From NCBI GenBank assembly GCA_032622095.1, contig CP136066.1, positions 95,565,319 through 95,629,318 on the forward strand: DNA of 64,000 bases, given 5' to 3'. This document shows positions 43,601 through 47,191 of the stretch, piece after piece; positions within the stretch are counted from its first letter, which is position 1; every line of letters begins with the position of its first letter. The notes under the pieces were generated by a model. The model was not told where the DNA came from, ran no database searches, and saw only the letters and a list, made by a program, of their open reading frames with translations. This DNA comes from Siphonodentalium dalli. Taxonomy: Eukaryota; Mollusca; Scaphopoda; Gadilida; Siphonodentaliidae. Made by a program: the position numbers and the translations under genes.

Positions 43601-46600
43601 GACGCTGATAGAGCTTGGAAAAGACTCATTGTGTGAATGTGCGGCGGTCGACATGTCTCGCTATGGCACAGGAATATGACGACCAATTGTCACCAAAATT
43701 GCACCATAATTAATTGTCACGCCTACTATGCCATCGCTACTGTGATACGTGTGTCCGCAGCCAATGTCAAAAGGTAGGTGCTCTTAAAACTGATTGTATT
43801 CCAGTAACATAGTCATGAGAGAAACAATTGCGAATTTTCAACTAGTAACGAATAAACTGTCGTCTTTCAGTGTATAGTGAATGATATTGCATTCCACACC
43901 AGAAACATCCACAGAACTCCAGTAAAACACCCAAACGCGAATATATAGCGAATGTCAAATCACAGCAATTGCTGAGGTCAAGTTATGACCACAAATAATG
44001 CTAACCCGATTCCAGAAATGTGTGGCATAATTTCCCCAGAATCAAGTTAGCATTCTCATTTCCGTGCATTTTCAGTTCCCTATTTTGTCAATTGCAACCA
44101 AAAACTGATTGGGCTAACATGTTCACCCCATTGCACTGAGGCGTTACTGGATGCGTTCATTTTCCTCCAACTCCCGACATTTTCCTGACTGAATGGAATG
44201 GTGATCACTTTTTAAGTATCAAAGGGTTCGCGGAAGGAGAACACATAAGTGAAACTAATGAATTTATATCGAGAAAGATCAACGTGTACAGCCTTCTATA
44301 ATTAATACAAATAATACACATGTTTTACAAAGGAGATTGAAACTGCGCGAAATATGGCAGGTCAAAGTGCCAAATCAGTTAGTATCAAAGAGAAGCGAGC
44401 TAGCTTGTTAATATAATATAAATAAATGGTCGCAGACACCTCATCCCCCGAAACGAGGTGGCTTTTTGAGACGATGGCAAAGGTGAACCACACAACCAAA
44501 TATCAAGAGATTAATTTGAAGATTGCTCAAGTTATCATATAGACAATGCAAATATTATTATTTCCAAGTAGAAAAAGGAGCATATCTCCTTAAAAAATCA
44601 TTGGACCGTGACCAGATGGCCTGTGTACTCTCAAATGTCAACAACATACCAAATATCAAGAACATCTGTCTGATATTGCTCAAATTATCATCGGACAGTC
44701 CGAAAACAACAATTTTTAATTCAGAAAAGGGCATAGCTCAGCCAAAAATCATCGGTCTGTGACAAAATTCGAACTTGCCTGCGTCTTCTAAAATGTCAAC
44801 CACTAACCTAATATGAAGAAATTCTGTCGAATATTTGACTTTTTGGGACGTTGGCCTTTTTAAGAACCAAAAATTTGGCTAAATTTAACTGCAATTAGAC
44901 GATGTCCTGTGTGTTATGAAAGGTGCGCCACACAATGTATCAAGAGATTCTTTTGAAGATTGCTTAATTTATCTTTAAGATAACACAAATGTTATTGGCC
45001 TGCATTTTCTCAAATGTGTACCACATACCAAATATCAAGAAATTCTGTTTAATATTGCTTAAGTGGACAACACTTAAACAGCGATGTCTAAGTCGAAAAG
45101 TGGCACAATTCCGTCAAAATCATCGAACCGTGATCGAATTCTAACTTGGATGCGACCCACGTATCAAATATCAAGAAATGCTGTTGAATATATTGCTCAA
45201 GTTACCATGCGGACAACCTCGGGTGGACGGACGAACACACGAACACACGGACGCACATGCTGATTATAATAGTCATATCTCCGAAATTGTTAGGGGGACA
45301 ATTAGCATAGTAATCAGAAGTCAATGGCAAAAGTACAAACTCGTCATCGAATTTCCAATTAATACATTTGACGAACAAATAGAATCCATTCCAAACCGCC
45401 TTTTGAAACTGGACGGCAATTTTACCCTCCCAAAATTATTGGCGATGTGTCTGTGAATGATTCTGGTGTTATACCGATGAGTTCTCCAAATTTACAACCC
45501 ACTTCAATCAGGACGTTTCTGGAGTCATTTCGCCCATCTCCGGAATAAGGAAGATAATTAACAATGCCTCTTCGAATATATCTGTGTCCCGTTACTGCAT
45601 AGTTCGCTAACTTCTATGATGACAATTACGGTTTTTGCAGACGCCAGTTTAAAAACCTACCTATAGTATCGTCGTATACGTATGAAATAGTCCTCCATTT
45701 GTTGAATATTGCGATTGCACAAAGTAAACCTATTCTGTCAGTGTAGGCAGGAATCGGTCTGAAAGTGGATTCTCCCAGCGACATCATGGAACATCGACCA
45801 CTCGTAATCAGGACCAACGGAACCAACATAGTGCTCGAGTGATAATTCACAGTCCTTGCTGTCTCACAAGTGACGATTGCAATCATCACATGACATCTGC
45901 CATTAGTCAACCTACACACTGAAAACAGCACCATCATGATAAACGGATTAATTAATTTAAAATATAAAACATAACGTTCAACCCCATTATATTCAAGGTC
46001 TTTCTCTGCAATCTAGACCCTCAATTAAAATATGTCACATCCCAAATTCGTGGGCTATTCTATTAAACGAGACTGCCAATCTCAATAAGTTCCCGGTAAT
46101 AACAATAATCTAATAGCGATAATAAATGTATATAGAACAATAATTAATTTGAGTCGAAGATGTAATTTATGGCTCTTGCCGTAAACTAAGTTTCGAATTT
46201 GCATGTACAACAATTAATCAAACTAATTGACGGATAGTGGACTGGGCAACGCATGGCACAGATCATCATGGCACACATAAAGTAGACAATGCAAATATTA
46301 TATTCCAGGGATGTTCAATGAGAATCGCTGGAATATAAACATGATTGCATAGGTTCCATTACATCTCCTTCCATTGTGCTTGCTTCCGATTCCAAATTGG
46401 AACCCGAGACCATAGCATTAATATTTACATTTATACTCCTGCCATGTCGTTTAGTGTAGGTTAAGGGCCCCAAGTGATCGGTCGCTAAGCTGCATATCAC
46501 ATTAGGCCAACATACGTCGCTAAGTATAGTGGTTGATGAGAATATGACGTATTATTGCAAGGGTATCGTTGGATGTAAATATCTTAACATACTTGCGTCT

Positions 46601-46845
46601 CTAGCAGATAAAACATCTATTTCTTCTTCTAAGAATGACAACGTTCTGTCATATCTTGTTTTTGTACTTCGTCGGACCTTTTCCAAATACCCTCGTATAC
46701 CAGTGACATTCAAACCGCGGTCGATGAGGATCCCTGGAATATAAACATGATTGCATACGTTCCATTACATCTGCTATCGTTGTGCATGCTTCTGATTCCA
46801 AATTGGAACCTACATCCATAGCATTAATATTTACATTTACATGCA
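1303..46845 (-). CDS. Ionotropic glutamate receptor-like channel gene, 12 visible exons, both ends missing
   Basis: This gene encodes a ligand-gated cation channel subunit of the plasma membrane, in the iGluR/ionotropic-receptor superfamily. In order the exons give an amino-terminal domain (about 300 residues visible), a linker, S1, M1, the pore loop, M3 and S2. The exons, on the minus strand, are 46845-46759, 45918-45661, 42987-42806, 40740-40537, 36280-36110, 32828-32741, 28864-28755, 21506-21406, 8732-8642, 7374-7041, 5984-5767 and 1559-1303. Every join is GT-AG and the phases (1,1,0,0,0,1,0,2,0,1,0) fit throughout, giving about 699 codons without a stop. The family is usually 850-1000 residues long, so the signal peptide, the first part of the amino-terminal domain, M4 and the cytoplasmic tail are missing. 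Introns total over 43 kb and are mostly transposons. Whether it is an AMPA/kainate/delta/phi-type receptor or an IR25a-like receptor cannot be settled by eye. I am sure of the superfamily and less sure of the first exon and of the linker acceptor at 28864. Confidence 0.9.
1596..1641. repeat. (TA)n microsatellite
   Basis: About 23 TA dinucleotides, ending exactly where a Helitron-like element begins (A|TC). Confidence 0.9.
1642..4276 (+). mobile_element. Non-autonomous Helitron-like element, family 1, copy A
   Basis: The element starts TCTATATCTATATTTGCG after A and ends with an imperfect GC hairpin (CCTGGGCAACGCCGGG) eight bases before CTAG, followed by T: the 5'-TC/3'-CTAG layout and A|T target of Helitrons. 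Next to the 5' end is a (GTCT)n run. Inside are six or more diverged units of about 125-150 bp carrying GCCGATTGCCACGAAACTTA and GGGGAGGGGCA. No Rep or helicase is encoded; the open frames inside are chance readings of the repeats. A near full-length copy lies at 25.4-28.2 kb in the other orientation. Confidence 0.8.
4384..4482 (-). repeat. tRNA-derived SINE head (tRNA-Gln-like)
   Basis: On the minus strand an A-box-like TGGCCGTGTGATATTGAC is followed by an anticodon-arm-like GGACTTTGAGTC and, 35 bases on, the B-box GGGATCGAATCCC. Order and spacing are those of an RNA polymerase III tRNA promoter, and TTTGA in the loop suggests tRNA-Gln. Acceptor-stem pairing is not kept, so this is a SINE or tRNA pseudogene. 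It makes the 211-codon plus-strand frame at 4361-4996 unlikely to be a gene. Confidence 0.45.
4925..5003. repeat. Inverted repeat (MITE-like hairpin)
   Basis: Ends GTTACCGGTTAC and GTAACCGGTAAC with inner arms TATGAGGC / GCCTCATA around GAGATTAATCTC. A compact foldback of about 79 bp, presumably a small MITE. Confidence 0.5.
5004..5766. other. Intron sequence without recognised feature
   Basis: Part of the receptor intron between 5767 and 1559. I see no conserved motif or repeat; short frames here have no family resemblance. Confidence 0.4.
5767..5984 (-). CDS. iGluR exon: pore exit, M3 gate helix and start of S2
   Basis: 218 bp, phase 1 to phase 0, donor GTATGC. After a proline-rich linker (GEPRPTTPSGRL) comes a hydrophobic helix ending in SYTANLAAFLVV, the signature gate motif of M3 in iGluRs, with every core residue intact. 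The S2 start follows (IPNKPIDSIHELATQ, then YASNKFTLLK). The ASN triplet sits where AMPA receptors have Gly-Ser-Thr, so one of the ligand contacts is Asn. The acceptor is only about 12 bp from an inserted TTAA-type MITE, so the branch site of this intron probably lies inside the MITE. Confidence 0.95.
5997..6261. mobile_element. Diverged TTAA/CCC-type MITE beside the M3 exon
   Basis: Left edge TTTA-CCCTTT and right edge AAGGG-TTAA resemble the ends of the 9.1 and 10.0 kb MITEs. Inside are two hairpins of the same kind (6049-6116 and 6141-6212; arms with GTGCATTATC / GAGAATGCAC and CTCGCATATA). It starts 12 bp upstream, in transcript terms, of the acceptor of exon 5984-5767. Confidence 0.6.
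6262..7040. other. Intron sequence without recognised feature
   Basis: Receptor intron between 7041 and 5984, apart from the MITE. AT-rich, with an A-rich run at about 6825-6845. No exon or repeat recognised. Confidence 0.4.
7041..7374 (-). CDS. iGluR exon: end of S1, M1 helix and pore loop
   Basis: 334 bp, phase 0 to phase 1, donor GTAAAT. It starts EVDLGVGPFTITATR, the family's 'aDiavaplTIT..R' motif with the ligand-binding Pro, Thr and Arg all present, followed by DYLWPFM. M1 is the hydrophobic run WTVWVCTAIAILVFG at about residues 58-78 of the exon. The pore loop reads HLWLVFGTFMEQG. In the usual alignment the residue after FM is the Q/R site; here it is Glu instead of Gln, Arg or Asn. 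No frameshift or stop is present. Confidence 0.95.
7775..8390. mobile_element. hAT-like MITE or fragment (CAGGGACGTGGCTAG family)
   Basis: One end, CAGGGACGTGGCTAGA, is the reverse complement of the ends at 57037 and 59246. The body has the family's repeated TTTCCAA / TTGGAAA segments. The other end is not clear, so the right limit is a guess. Confidence 0.4.
8642..8732 (-). CDS. iGluR exon: S1 ligand-binding segment
   Basis: 91 bp, phase 2 to phase 0, acceptor gcatttcag and donor GTAAGA. Product after the split codon: YTVVEPPDKLWGAQNEDG, then SWNGMVGMVVRG, matching the family's '..G..W.GmvgeL..g' stretch. Trp occupies the place of the Tyr that in AMPA receptors lids the bound glutamate, by my alignment. 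It splices from 21406 over an intron of about 12.7 kb that carries six Helitron-like copies. Confidence 0.93.
9103..9491 (+). mobile_element. piggyBac-type MITE with two long hairpins, copy 1
   Basis: TTAA-CCCTTTACCCAACA at the left and TGTTGGGTAAAGGG-TTAA at the right: inverted termini starting CCC inside a TTAA duplication, the hallmark of piggyBac insertion. Inside are two 69-bp near-palindromes (9133-9201 and 9268-9336), each with arms GCCAATGCATTCTCTTATAT and its complement around a TCGACCATAGGTCGC-type loop. No transposase. Confidence 0.75.
9834..9910. repeat. TTCCGAAGGTTCGCTA minisatellite
   Basis: Four units of 17 bp of the form TATTCCGAAGGTT(T/C)(G/T)C. The reverse-complement version occurs at 61.78-61.91 and 62.44-62.50 kb, where it belongs to a longer shared repeat. 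Confidence 0.7.
10013..10409 (-). mobile_element. piggyBac-type MITE with two long hairpins, copy 2
   Basis: The same element as 9103-9491 in opposite orientation, flanked by TTAA at 10013-10016 and 10406-10409, with both 69-bp hairpins. One end has a short extra ACATTGGT. The two copies are so alike that they form a 390-bp inverted repeat separated by 520 bp. Confidence 0.75.
10410..11290. repeat. Dispersed repeat shared with 61.2-61.7 kb
   Basis: 10667-10785 (CAAATGGTGATGAATTATAG, GTGACTCGAAAATTAA) matches 61275-61380, and 11043-11090 (GAGAAATAAGGTCATAC) matches 61620-61660. The same order in both places indicates one diverged dispersed element. The rest of the stretch holds nothing I recognise. 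Confidence 0.5.
11330..12450. repeat. Tandem repeat array (AAGATGGCCGCTGG units)
   Basis: Seven occurrences of (C)CAAGATGG(C/T)(C/T)GC are spaced about 75-85 or 140-160 bp apart (one gap of 280), each with AAATGGTAAGCTCCCA, TTTGGTGACGATC(G/A)GATGAG and GGGTGTGC. The array ends in a GACGGACACACGCACACACG microsatellite. Diverged units recur at 51.84-52.44 and 53.03-53.20 kb. Open frames here come from the repeat. Confidence 0.7.
12780..13253. repeat. Direct duplication and near-perfect 170-bp palindrome
   Basis: A block with GCGAATGACATTGAACAGTG and CACCTAGACTAACATATAC occurs at about 12.80 and again about 237 bp downstream. From 13084 to 13253 the second copy is followed without spacer by its own inverse: arms of about 85 bp with one visible mismatch, centred on ATGCAT at 13166-13171. 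It ends where a Helitron array begins. Confidence 0.85.
13258..14104 (-). mobile_element. Helitron-like family 2, array copy 1
   Basis: On the minus strand: 5' TCTCCTATATATTTTGAAGA at 14104, 3' hairpin GCCCGGACAACGTCGGGC, seven-base spacer, CTAG at 13258, then T. The body is five 122-bp units (GATAGCTC at 13401, 13523, 13645, 13767, 13889) plus one shortened unit, each with GTCTGCGCATGCGCGAAGC. Close to the 5' end lies a (GTAT)(GTCT) microsatellite. No protein is encoded. Confidence 0.85.
14105..14983 (-). mobile_element. Helitron-like family 2, array copy 2 (atypical interior)
   Basis: The 3' CTAG at 14105 touches the 5' TC of copy 1. After two 122-bp units and the CGTCCCGATCGGTCGAG end segment the sequence is unrelated from 14415, includes a (TA)38 microsatellite (14876-14951), and resumes a 5'-like terminus (TATATATTTTGAGA) that meets the next CTAG at 14984. 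Either one element with captured sequence or a truncated copy beside another element. Confidence 0.55.
14984..15431 (-). mobile_element. Helitron-like family 2, array copy 3
   Basis: CTAG at 14984, 5' TC at 15431 directly abutting the CTAG of the next copy. Shorter than its neighbours (two full and one partial 122-bp unit) with the same 5' tail. Confidence 0.8.
15432..15945 (-). mobile_element. Helitron-like family 2, array copy 4
   Basis: CTAG at 15432, 5' TC at 15945 preceded by A, the expected host junction. It holds three 122-bp units. With copies 1-3 it makes a head-to-tail array of 2.7 kb whose outer junctions are A|TC and CTAG|T. Confidence 0.85.
15947..16850 (+). repeat. Left arm of a large foldback structure
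   Basis: Matches the reverse complement of 19850-20690: GAGCAATGAAAT(A/G)TGCCA, GACAGAACTGTGCAA-like and ATTACTTATGAATATTT segments recur in inverse order on the right arm. Divergence is moderate, with several indels. The outer end sits next to the Helitron array. Confidence 0.7.
16918..17638. repeat. Minisatellite, GTATGGTCATG units (left part)
   Basis: About 13 irregular units of some 50-60 bp built on TGACTGTATGGTCATGTGTG and GGTGTATA(G/T)GTATACA. Long frames on both strands here are artefacts of the repeat. The array continues at 19196 after two Helitron-like insertions. Confidence 0.75.
17639..18481 (-). mobile_element. Helitron-like family 3, copy 1 of a head-to-tail pair
   Basis: On the minus strand: 5' TCTATTATATATTTTGGAAG at 18481, 3' hairpin CCCGGACGAAGTCGGG, seven-base spacer, CTAG at 17639, then T. 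Inside are units of about 124 bp with AAGGTCAAGGTCACGTCGCA and CCGTGATATTCGGGCG, near the 5' end, and a different set with TTTGACCCGTCCAAAACA near the 3' end. Confidence 0.85.
18482..19195 (-). mobile_element. Helitron-like family 3, copy 2 of a head-to-tail pair
   Basis: CTAG at 18482 is directly joined to the 5' TC of copy 1; its own 5' TC at 19195 follows A. Same interior plan as copy 1 with one unit fewer. Inserted in the minisatellite. Confidence 0.85.
19196..19515. repeat. Minisatellite, GTATGGTCATG units (right part)
   Basis: Continues the array of 16918-17638 (TGTATGCATGGTCAATGGTGAG, GTCATATGTGTGATT). The interruption is exactly the Helitron pair. Confidence 0.7.
19850..20690 (-). 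repeat. Right arm of a large foldback structure
   Basis: Inverse of 15947-16850. The outer end carries TTATTGAGGATCGGAAGGGG and CATTTCATTGCTC, the complement of the outer left arm. The loop between the arms is about 3 kb and holds the minisatellite and two Helitron-like copies. Confidence 0.7.
20691..21405. other. Intron sequence without recognised feature
   Basis: AT-rich receptor intron directly 3' (in transcript terms) of exon 21506-21406. No motif or repeat recognised. Confidence 0.4.
21406..21506 (-). CDS. iGluR exon: start of S1
   Basis: 101 bp, phase 0 to phase 2, acceptor tttcattacag and donor GTAAGT, both strong. The product SAPFVRSP...YTGLCFEILDELARRLKF is the family's 'e.PFv......y.Gfc.Dll.ela..l.F' motif at the beginning of the ligand-binding domain. 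Too short for ordinary ORF calling, but supported by motif and by phase agreement with 28755 and 8732. Confidence 0.92.
22335..22625. repeat. Two-copy tandem repeat, about 155-bp period
   Basis: TTTGTTGGAA(C/T)G(T/A)AATCGGCCAA and GACAAAACATATTGAGG ... CTTTGTTTGAACA recur once at about 155 bp. The 169-codon minus-strand frame here simply follows the repeat. Confidence 0.7.
22768..22865. repeat. Short minisatellite CCCACTCCACTTCTCATC
   Basis: Four units of 26-31 bp with CCACTCCACTTCTCATC and a variable ATATCTCA / CTATCTCA spacer. Confidence 0.85.
23150..24920 (-). pseudogene. Degenerate non-LTR retrotransposon (CR1/Jockey-type reverse transcriptase)
   Basis: Read right to left over several frames: a pre-RT segment (AKAFNDYFAQIGQKTGD), RT block 2 (NYRSIGILPVFSKLLEKLMQ), palm motif A (LAILDISKAFDTIHRNILLD), a stretch WFRSNLTGRQQYVEL, palm motif C as SFADHTTLY, then KVLGFTI and a C-terminal segment with YSFVHSRLLYGIQLW. 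The second catalytic Asp of F-A-D-D is His, and there are several frameshifts, so it is dead. The order and wording are those of the CR1/Jockey group. It lies in the intron between 28755 and 21506. Confidence 0.85.
24925..25408. other. Intron sequence without recognised feature
   Basis: AT-rich, between the LINE remnant and Helitron copy B. Nothing recognised. Confidence 0.35.
25409..28204 (-). mobile_element. Non-autonomous Helitron-like element, family 1, copy B
   Basis: The same element as 1642-4276, inverted. On the minus strand it begins A|TCTATATCTATATTTGCG at 28204 and ends CTGCTAG|T at 25409. Both termini and the internal repeat order match copy A, and the length is 2.8 kb. It lies in the receptor intron between 28755 and 21506. 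The 183-codon frame at 26374-26922 is part of the repeat and is not called as a gene. Confidence 0.8.
28552..28650. repeat. GT-rich microsatellite ending in poly-G
   Basis: GGTGGTGAT and (GT)n tracts run into about 21 G. Such a tract can form G-quadruplexes and is a likely sequencing weak point. Confidence 0.9.
28755..28864 (-). CDS. iGluR exon: linker into S1
   Basis: About 110 bp. In the frame used here the product is IGQWQNRTGLKL...TLVITTAE, the standard 'iG.W....GL.l......tl.vtT..E' link between the amino-terminal domain and S1. The donor GTATCT closes in phase 0, in register with SAPFV in the next exon. The acceptor is less certain: AG at 28866-28865 gives the phase needed by the preceding exon, but the tract before it is poor and an AG nine bases earlier is an alternative. 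The long open frame through this place in another reading frame is a shadow. Confidence 0.82.
29862..30057. repeat. 196-bp direct repeat, copy 1
   Basis: Nearly identical to 30534-30728 (GGCGGTCTTTTGGTC at the start, CCCTGGGTCGTTATGCATAAA at the end; I see two substitutions and one indel). Offset 672 bp. Possibly part of a long terminal repeat, but no canonical TG..CA ends are evident. Confidence 0.8.
30534..30728. repeat. 196-bp direct repeat, copy 2
   Basis: Second copy of 29862-30057. Two to three hundred bases downstream lies the start of a Gypsy pol remnant, so it could derive from that element's leader or repeat. Confidence 0.8.
31000..32400 (+). pseudogene. Ty3/Gypsy retrotransposon pol fragment, decayed
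   Basis: Pieces in shifting plus-strand frames follow the Gypsy order: VEHTIETGEAW (family 'eHrIdtg.a.P'), GYCQIPFAERVKPKTAF and FRYISFGLCNSG (family 'GyWQi.v....KTAF', '..MPFGLcNap'), VYSDDVLVFSNTFGEH with the catalytic Asp-Asp at about 31659-31664, and near 32220 GRILTIADILSQRPCQEC (family 'G..n.aDaLSR.PC'), the end of the RNase H domain. Stops and frameshifts are frequent and no integrase or intact LTR pair was found. It lies in the receptor intron between 32741 and 28864. Confidence 0.8.
32741..32828 (-). CDS. iGluR exon: end of amino-terminal domain
   Basis: 88 bp with a textbook acceptor (long T-rich tract then tttttgcag) and donor GTGCGT; phase 0 to phase 1. Only one frame is open: RMKKNAVYVYDITTDKHD then FFIVPSWIII. 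It fits the last strand of the amino-terminal domain ('.R...y.i.d......'). The family's usual G-L-T-G motif just before this point is absent, so either a small exon was missed or this receptor has a shortened lobe. Moderately sure. Confidence 0.65.
32829..34242. other. Intron sequence without recognised feature
   Basis: Between exon 32828-32741 and the TTAA element. No repeats or coding motifs recognised. Confidence 0.4.
34243..35792. mobile_element. TTAA-flanked DNA transposon, non-autonomous, with four subterminal palindromes
   Basis: TTAA-CACGTTGAGTGCC at the left and GGCACTCAACGTG-TTAA at the right: perfect 13-bp termini within a TTAA duplication, as for piggyBac. The 18-bp perfect palindrome CTACGAGATAACTCGTAG occurs four times, all near the ends (34397, 34461, 35716, 35757). 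The 1.5-kb interior has only short frames; an acidic piece near 34650 (DGESDMESGELVSCEDE) recalls the start of piggyBac-type transposases, but no catalytic core was found. Confidence 0.75.
36110..36280 (-). CDS. iGluR exon: amino-terminal domain, Cys-containing segment
   Basis: 171 bp, phase 0 to 0, acceptor caaattacag and donor GTATGT. The product begins TEDVRNSIDISMDIIG and ends KEIPCSGSYNPSVENRKGTEMWKR. This matches the late lobe-2 pattern in which a helix is followed by a disulfide Cys and then 'W..G..l...i'. Identification rests on position, phase and the Cys/Gly spacing, since this domain is poorly conserved. Confidence 0.75.
36736..38215 (-). mobile_element. Degenerate family 1 Helitron-like copy
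   Basis: Follows copy B from its 3' end (AGTAGTACCCAGTGTTGTCC in place of CTAGCAGGGTTACCCGGC) through the region with GACTCACCTTGTC and on to the repeats with TTTGGTG(A/G)AAATCGGCG. The end tetranucleotide is mutated and the 5' terminus is not visible. It is much more diverged than copies A and B, so probably older. Confidence 0.6.
38216..39895. other. Intron sequence, no gene called
   Basis: Contains plus-strand frames of uncertain meaning, for example 39067-39312 (proline-rich, PPTPPKPSRPY) and 39509-39919 (136 codons). Neither shows a family I know, and the second runs into a local tandem duplication. I do not call them as genes. Confidence 0.35.
39896..40200. repeat. Tandem duplication, about 150-bp period
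   Basis: TTGTAGTAC(A/T)T(C/T)AGATTTGAATTCGTT, CTCCGCTTCCACAAA and CTAAATACTCATTGGC(A/G)GATAGTT occur twice, at about 39.91 and 40.06 kb. Confidence 0.8.
40537..40740 (-). CDS. iGluR exon: amino-terminal domain lobe 2
   Basis: 204 bp, phase 0 to 0, acceptor tttgttccag and donor GTAAGA. Starts SIINNWIARKYFWVYLDGD, the family pattern of a helix followed by 'Y.Wi..d.d' in lobe 2, and reads on naturally from LIFNS in the previous exon. It is followed by a Ser/Cys-rich stretch (CWGSPTNSGSSTCTHC) that could form a local disulfide, and ends HVEPTFGL. Confidence 0.8.
41671..41821. repeat. Foldback MITE, about 150 bp
   Basis: Outer arms CTGCAGTGAATTGATCTG / CAGATCAATTCACTGCA and inner arms TCAGATCGCTGGATCAAA / TTTGATCCAGCGATCTGA around a GC-rich loop. 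Confidence 0.75.
42168..42599. mobile_element. TTAA-flanked foldback element, 430 bp
   Basis: TTAA-AGGTACTTAATCCGATCAGA at the left and its near complement followed by TTAA at the right. Almost the whole element is two inverted arms of about 200 bp (inner arms include GGTCTTGCAGATAAAGATGG). It lies in the receptor intron between 42806 and 40740. A probable second copy lies at 54.77-55.17 kb. Confidence 0.8.
42806..42987 (-). CDS. iGluR exon: amino-terminal domain, central segment
   Basis: 182 bp, phase 1 to 0, acceptor ttgtttcag and donor GTAGGG. Product GSKYLETLLKTTSRHYISVL then AIKFELGHS, SIKRALDKSHNIFVD and TTNQRLIFNS. This is the lobe-crossing part of a type-1 periplasmic-binding-like fold (helix, strand, helix, strand). 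It joins in frame to the DDT-I-G end of the 45.8 kb exon. Confidence 0.85.
43246..43766. repeat. Foldback element, about 520 bp
   Basis: Arms with CGGACACACGTACCACAGTA / TACTGTGATACGTGTGTCCG and GATGGCATAGTAGG / CCTACTATGCCATC enclose a 350-bp centre with no coding motif. Located in the intron between 45661 and 42987. Confidence 0.75.
44440..45275. repeat. Tandem repeat with microsatellite tail
   Basis: Four to five diverged units of about 190-200 bp built on CAAATATCAAGAAATTCTG and ATTGCTCAAGTTA(C/T)CAT, ending in GGACGGACGAACACACGAAC. Same plan (unit array, then GACGGACA-type tail) as 1-340 and 11.3-12.45 kb. Confidence 0.65.
45661..45918 (-). CDS. iGluR exon: amino-terminal domain lobe 1
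   Basis: 258 bp, phase 1 to phase 1, acceptor gctgttttcag and donor GTAGGT. The product has CRLTNGRCHVMIAIVT (family: 'vC.Ll..Gv.aIv'), VPLVLITSG (family: 'vP.i..s'), then FRPIPAYTDRIGLL and NKWRTISYVYDD (family: '..rP....a...li..f.W..v..iyd'). This is the clearest of the amino-terminal exons. A Met in this frame lies inside an intron and is not the start. Confidence 0.9.
46320..46510 (-). pseudogene. Duplicated, probably dead copy of the early iGluR exon
   Basis: This block repeats 46735-46915 with an offset of about 415 bp, including the same flanks (a run with TTAGTGTAGGTTAAG on one side and CATTAGGCCAACAT on the other). Its frame is still open (NVNINAM, SGSNLESEAS, GDVMEP). The base that forms the donor GT in the other copy is changed, so C|GTATGC reads CCTATGC, and the conserved Cys after SEA is Ser. 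It may be a decayed alternative exon. Confidence 0.5.
46759..46845 (-). CDS. Probable iGluR exon: early amino-terminal domain
   Basis: Reads roughly HVNVNINAMDVGSNLESEAC then TTIADVME, stopping at donor C|GTATGC in phase 1. Joined to the 45.8 kb exon it gives ADVMELCRLTNG, which restores the usual spacing of helix and Cys before the 'G..aIv' strand. The acceptor is uncertain: AG at 46847-46846 gives a fitting phase but has a weak tract. A second, diverged copy of this exon lies at 46.33-46.46 kb. Upstream exons with the signal peptide were not recognised. Confidence 0.5.
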
Positions 46846-47145
46846 CTCCCGTCATTTAGTGTAGGTTAAGGGGCCCAGGTGATCGATCACTAAGCTGCAT
46901 GTCACATTAGGCCAACATCAGCCATGTAAACGTCGCTAAAGGGGACATGTGACTAAGAAAACAGATTTACTTTTCTATTATCAATTATAATCCCCCAGTG
47001 ACACGACATGCAGCATGTCAAAACCCTTGTTTTGTAACAATTTATGTAACAAAAGAGCGAAATGTATCAACAAACACCGCTGATGTGTTAAGATATCCTC
47101 AGCCACAGTGCTCATATCGTCAAACACTTGAAAGTGTACAACAAC

Positions 47146-47191
47146 TATAAACAAGAAAACTAAGATGCATGCATGAGGTCGCCCGTGAACT
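47146..47191. repeat. Left copy of 46-bp target-site duplication
   Basis: TATAAACAAGAAAACTAAG ... GAGGTCGCCCGTGAACT, identical to 50695-50740 except one A/T difference. It directly flanks the truncated LINE. Confidence 0.85.
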
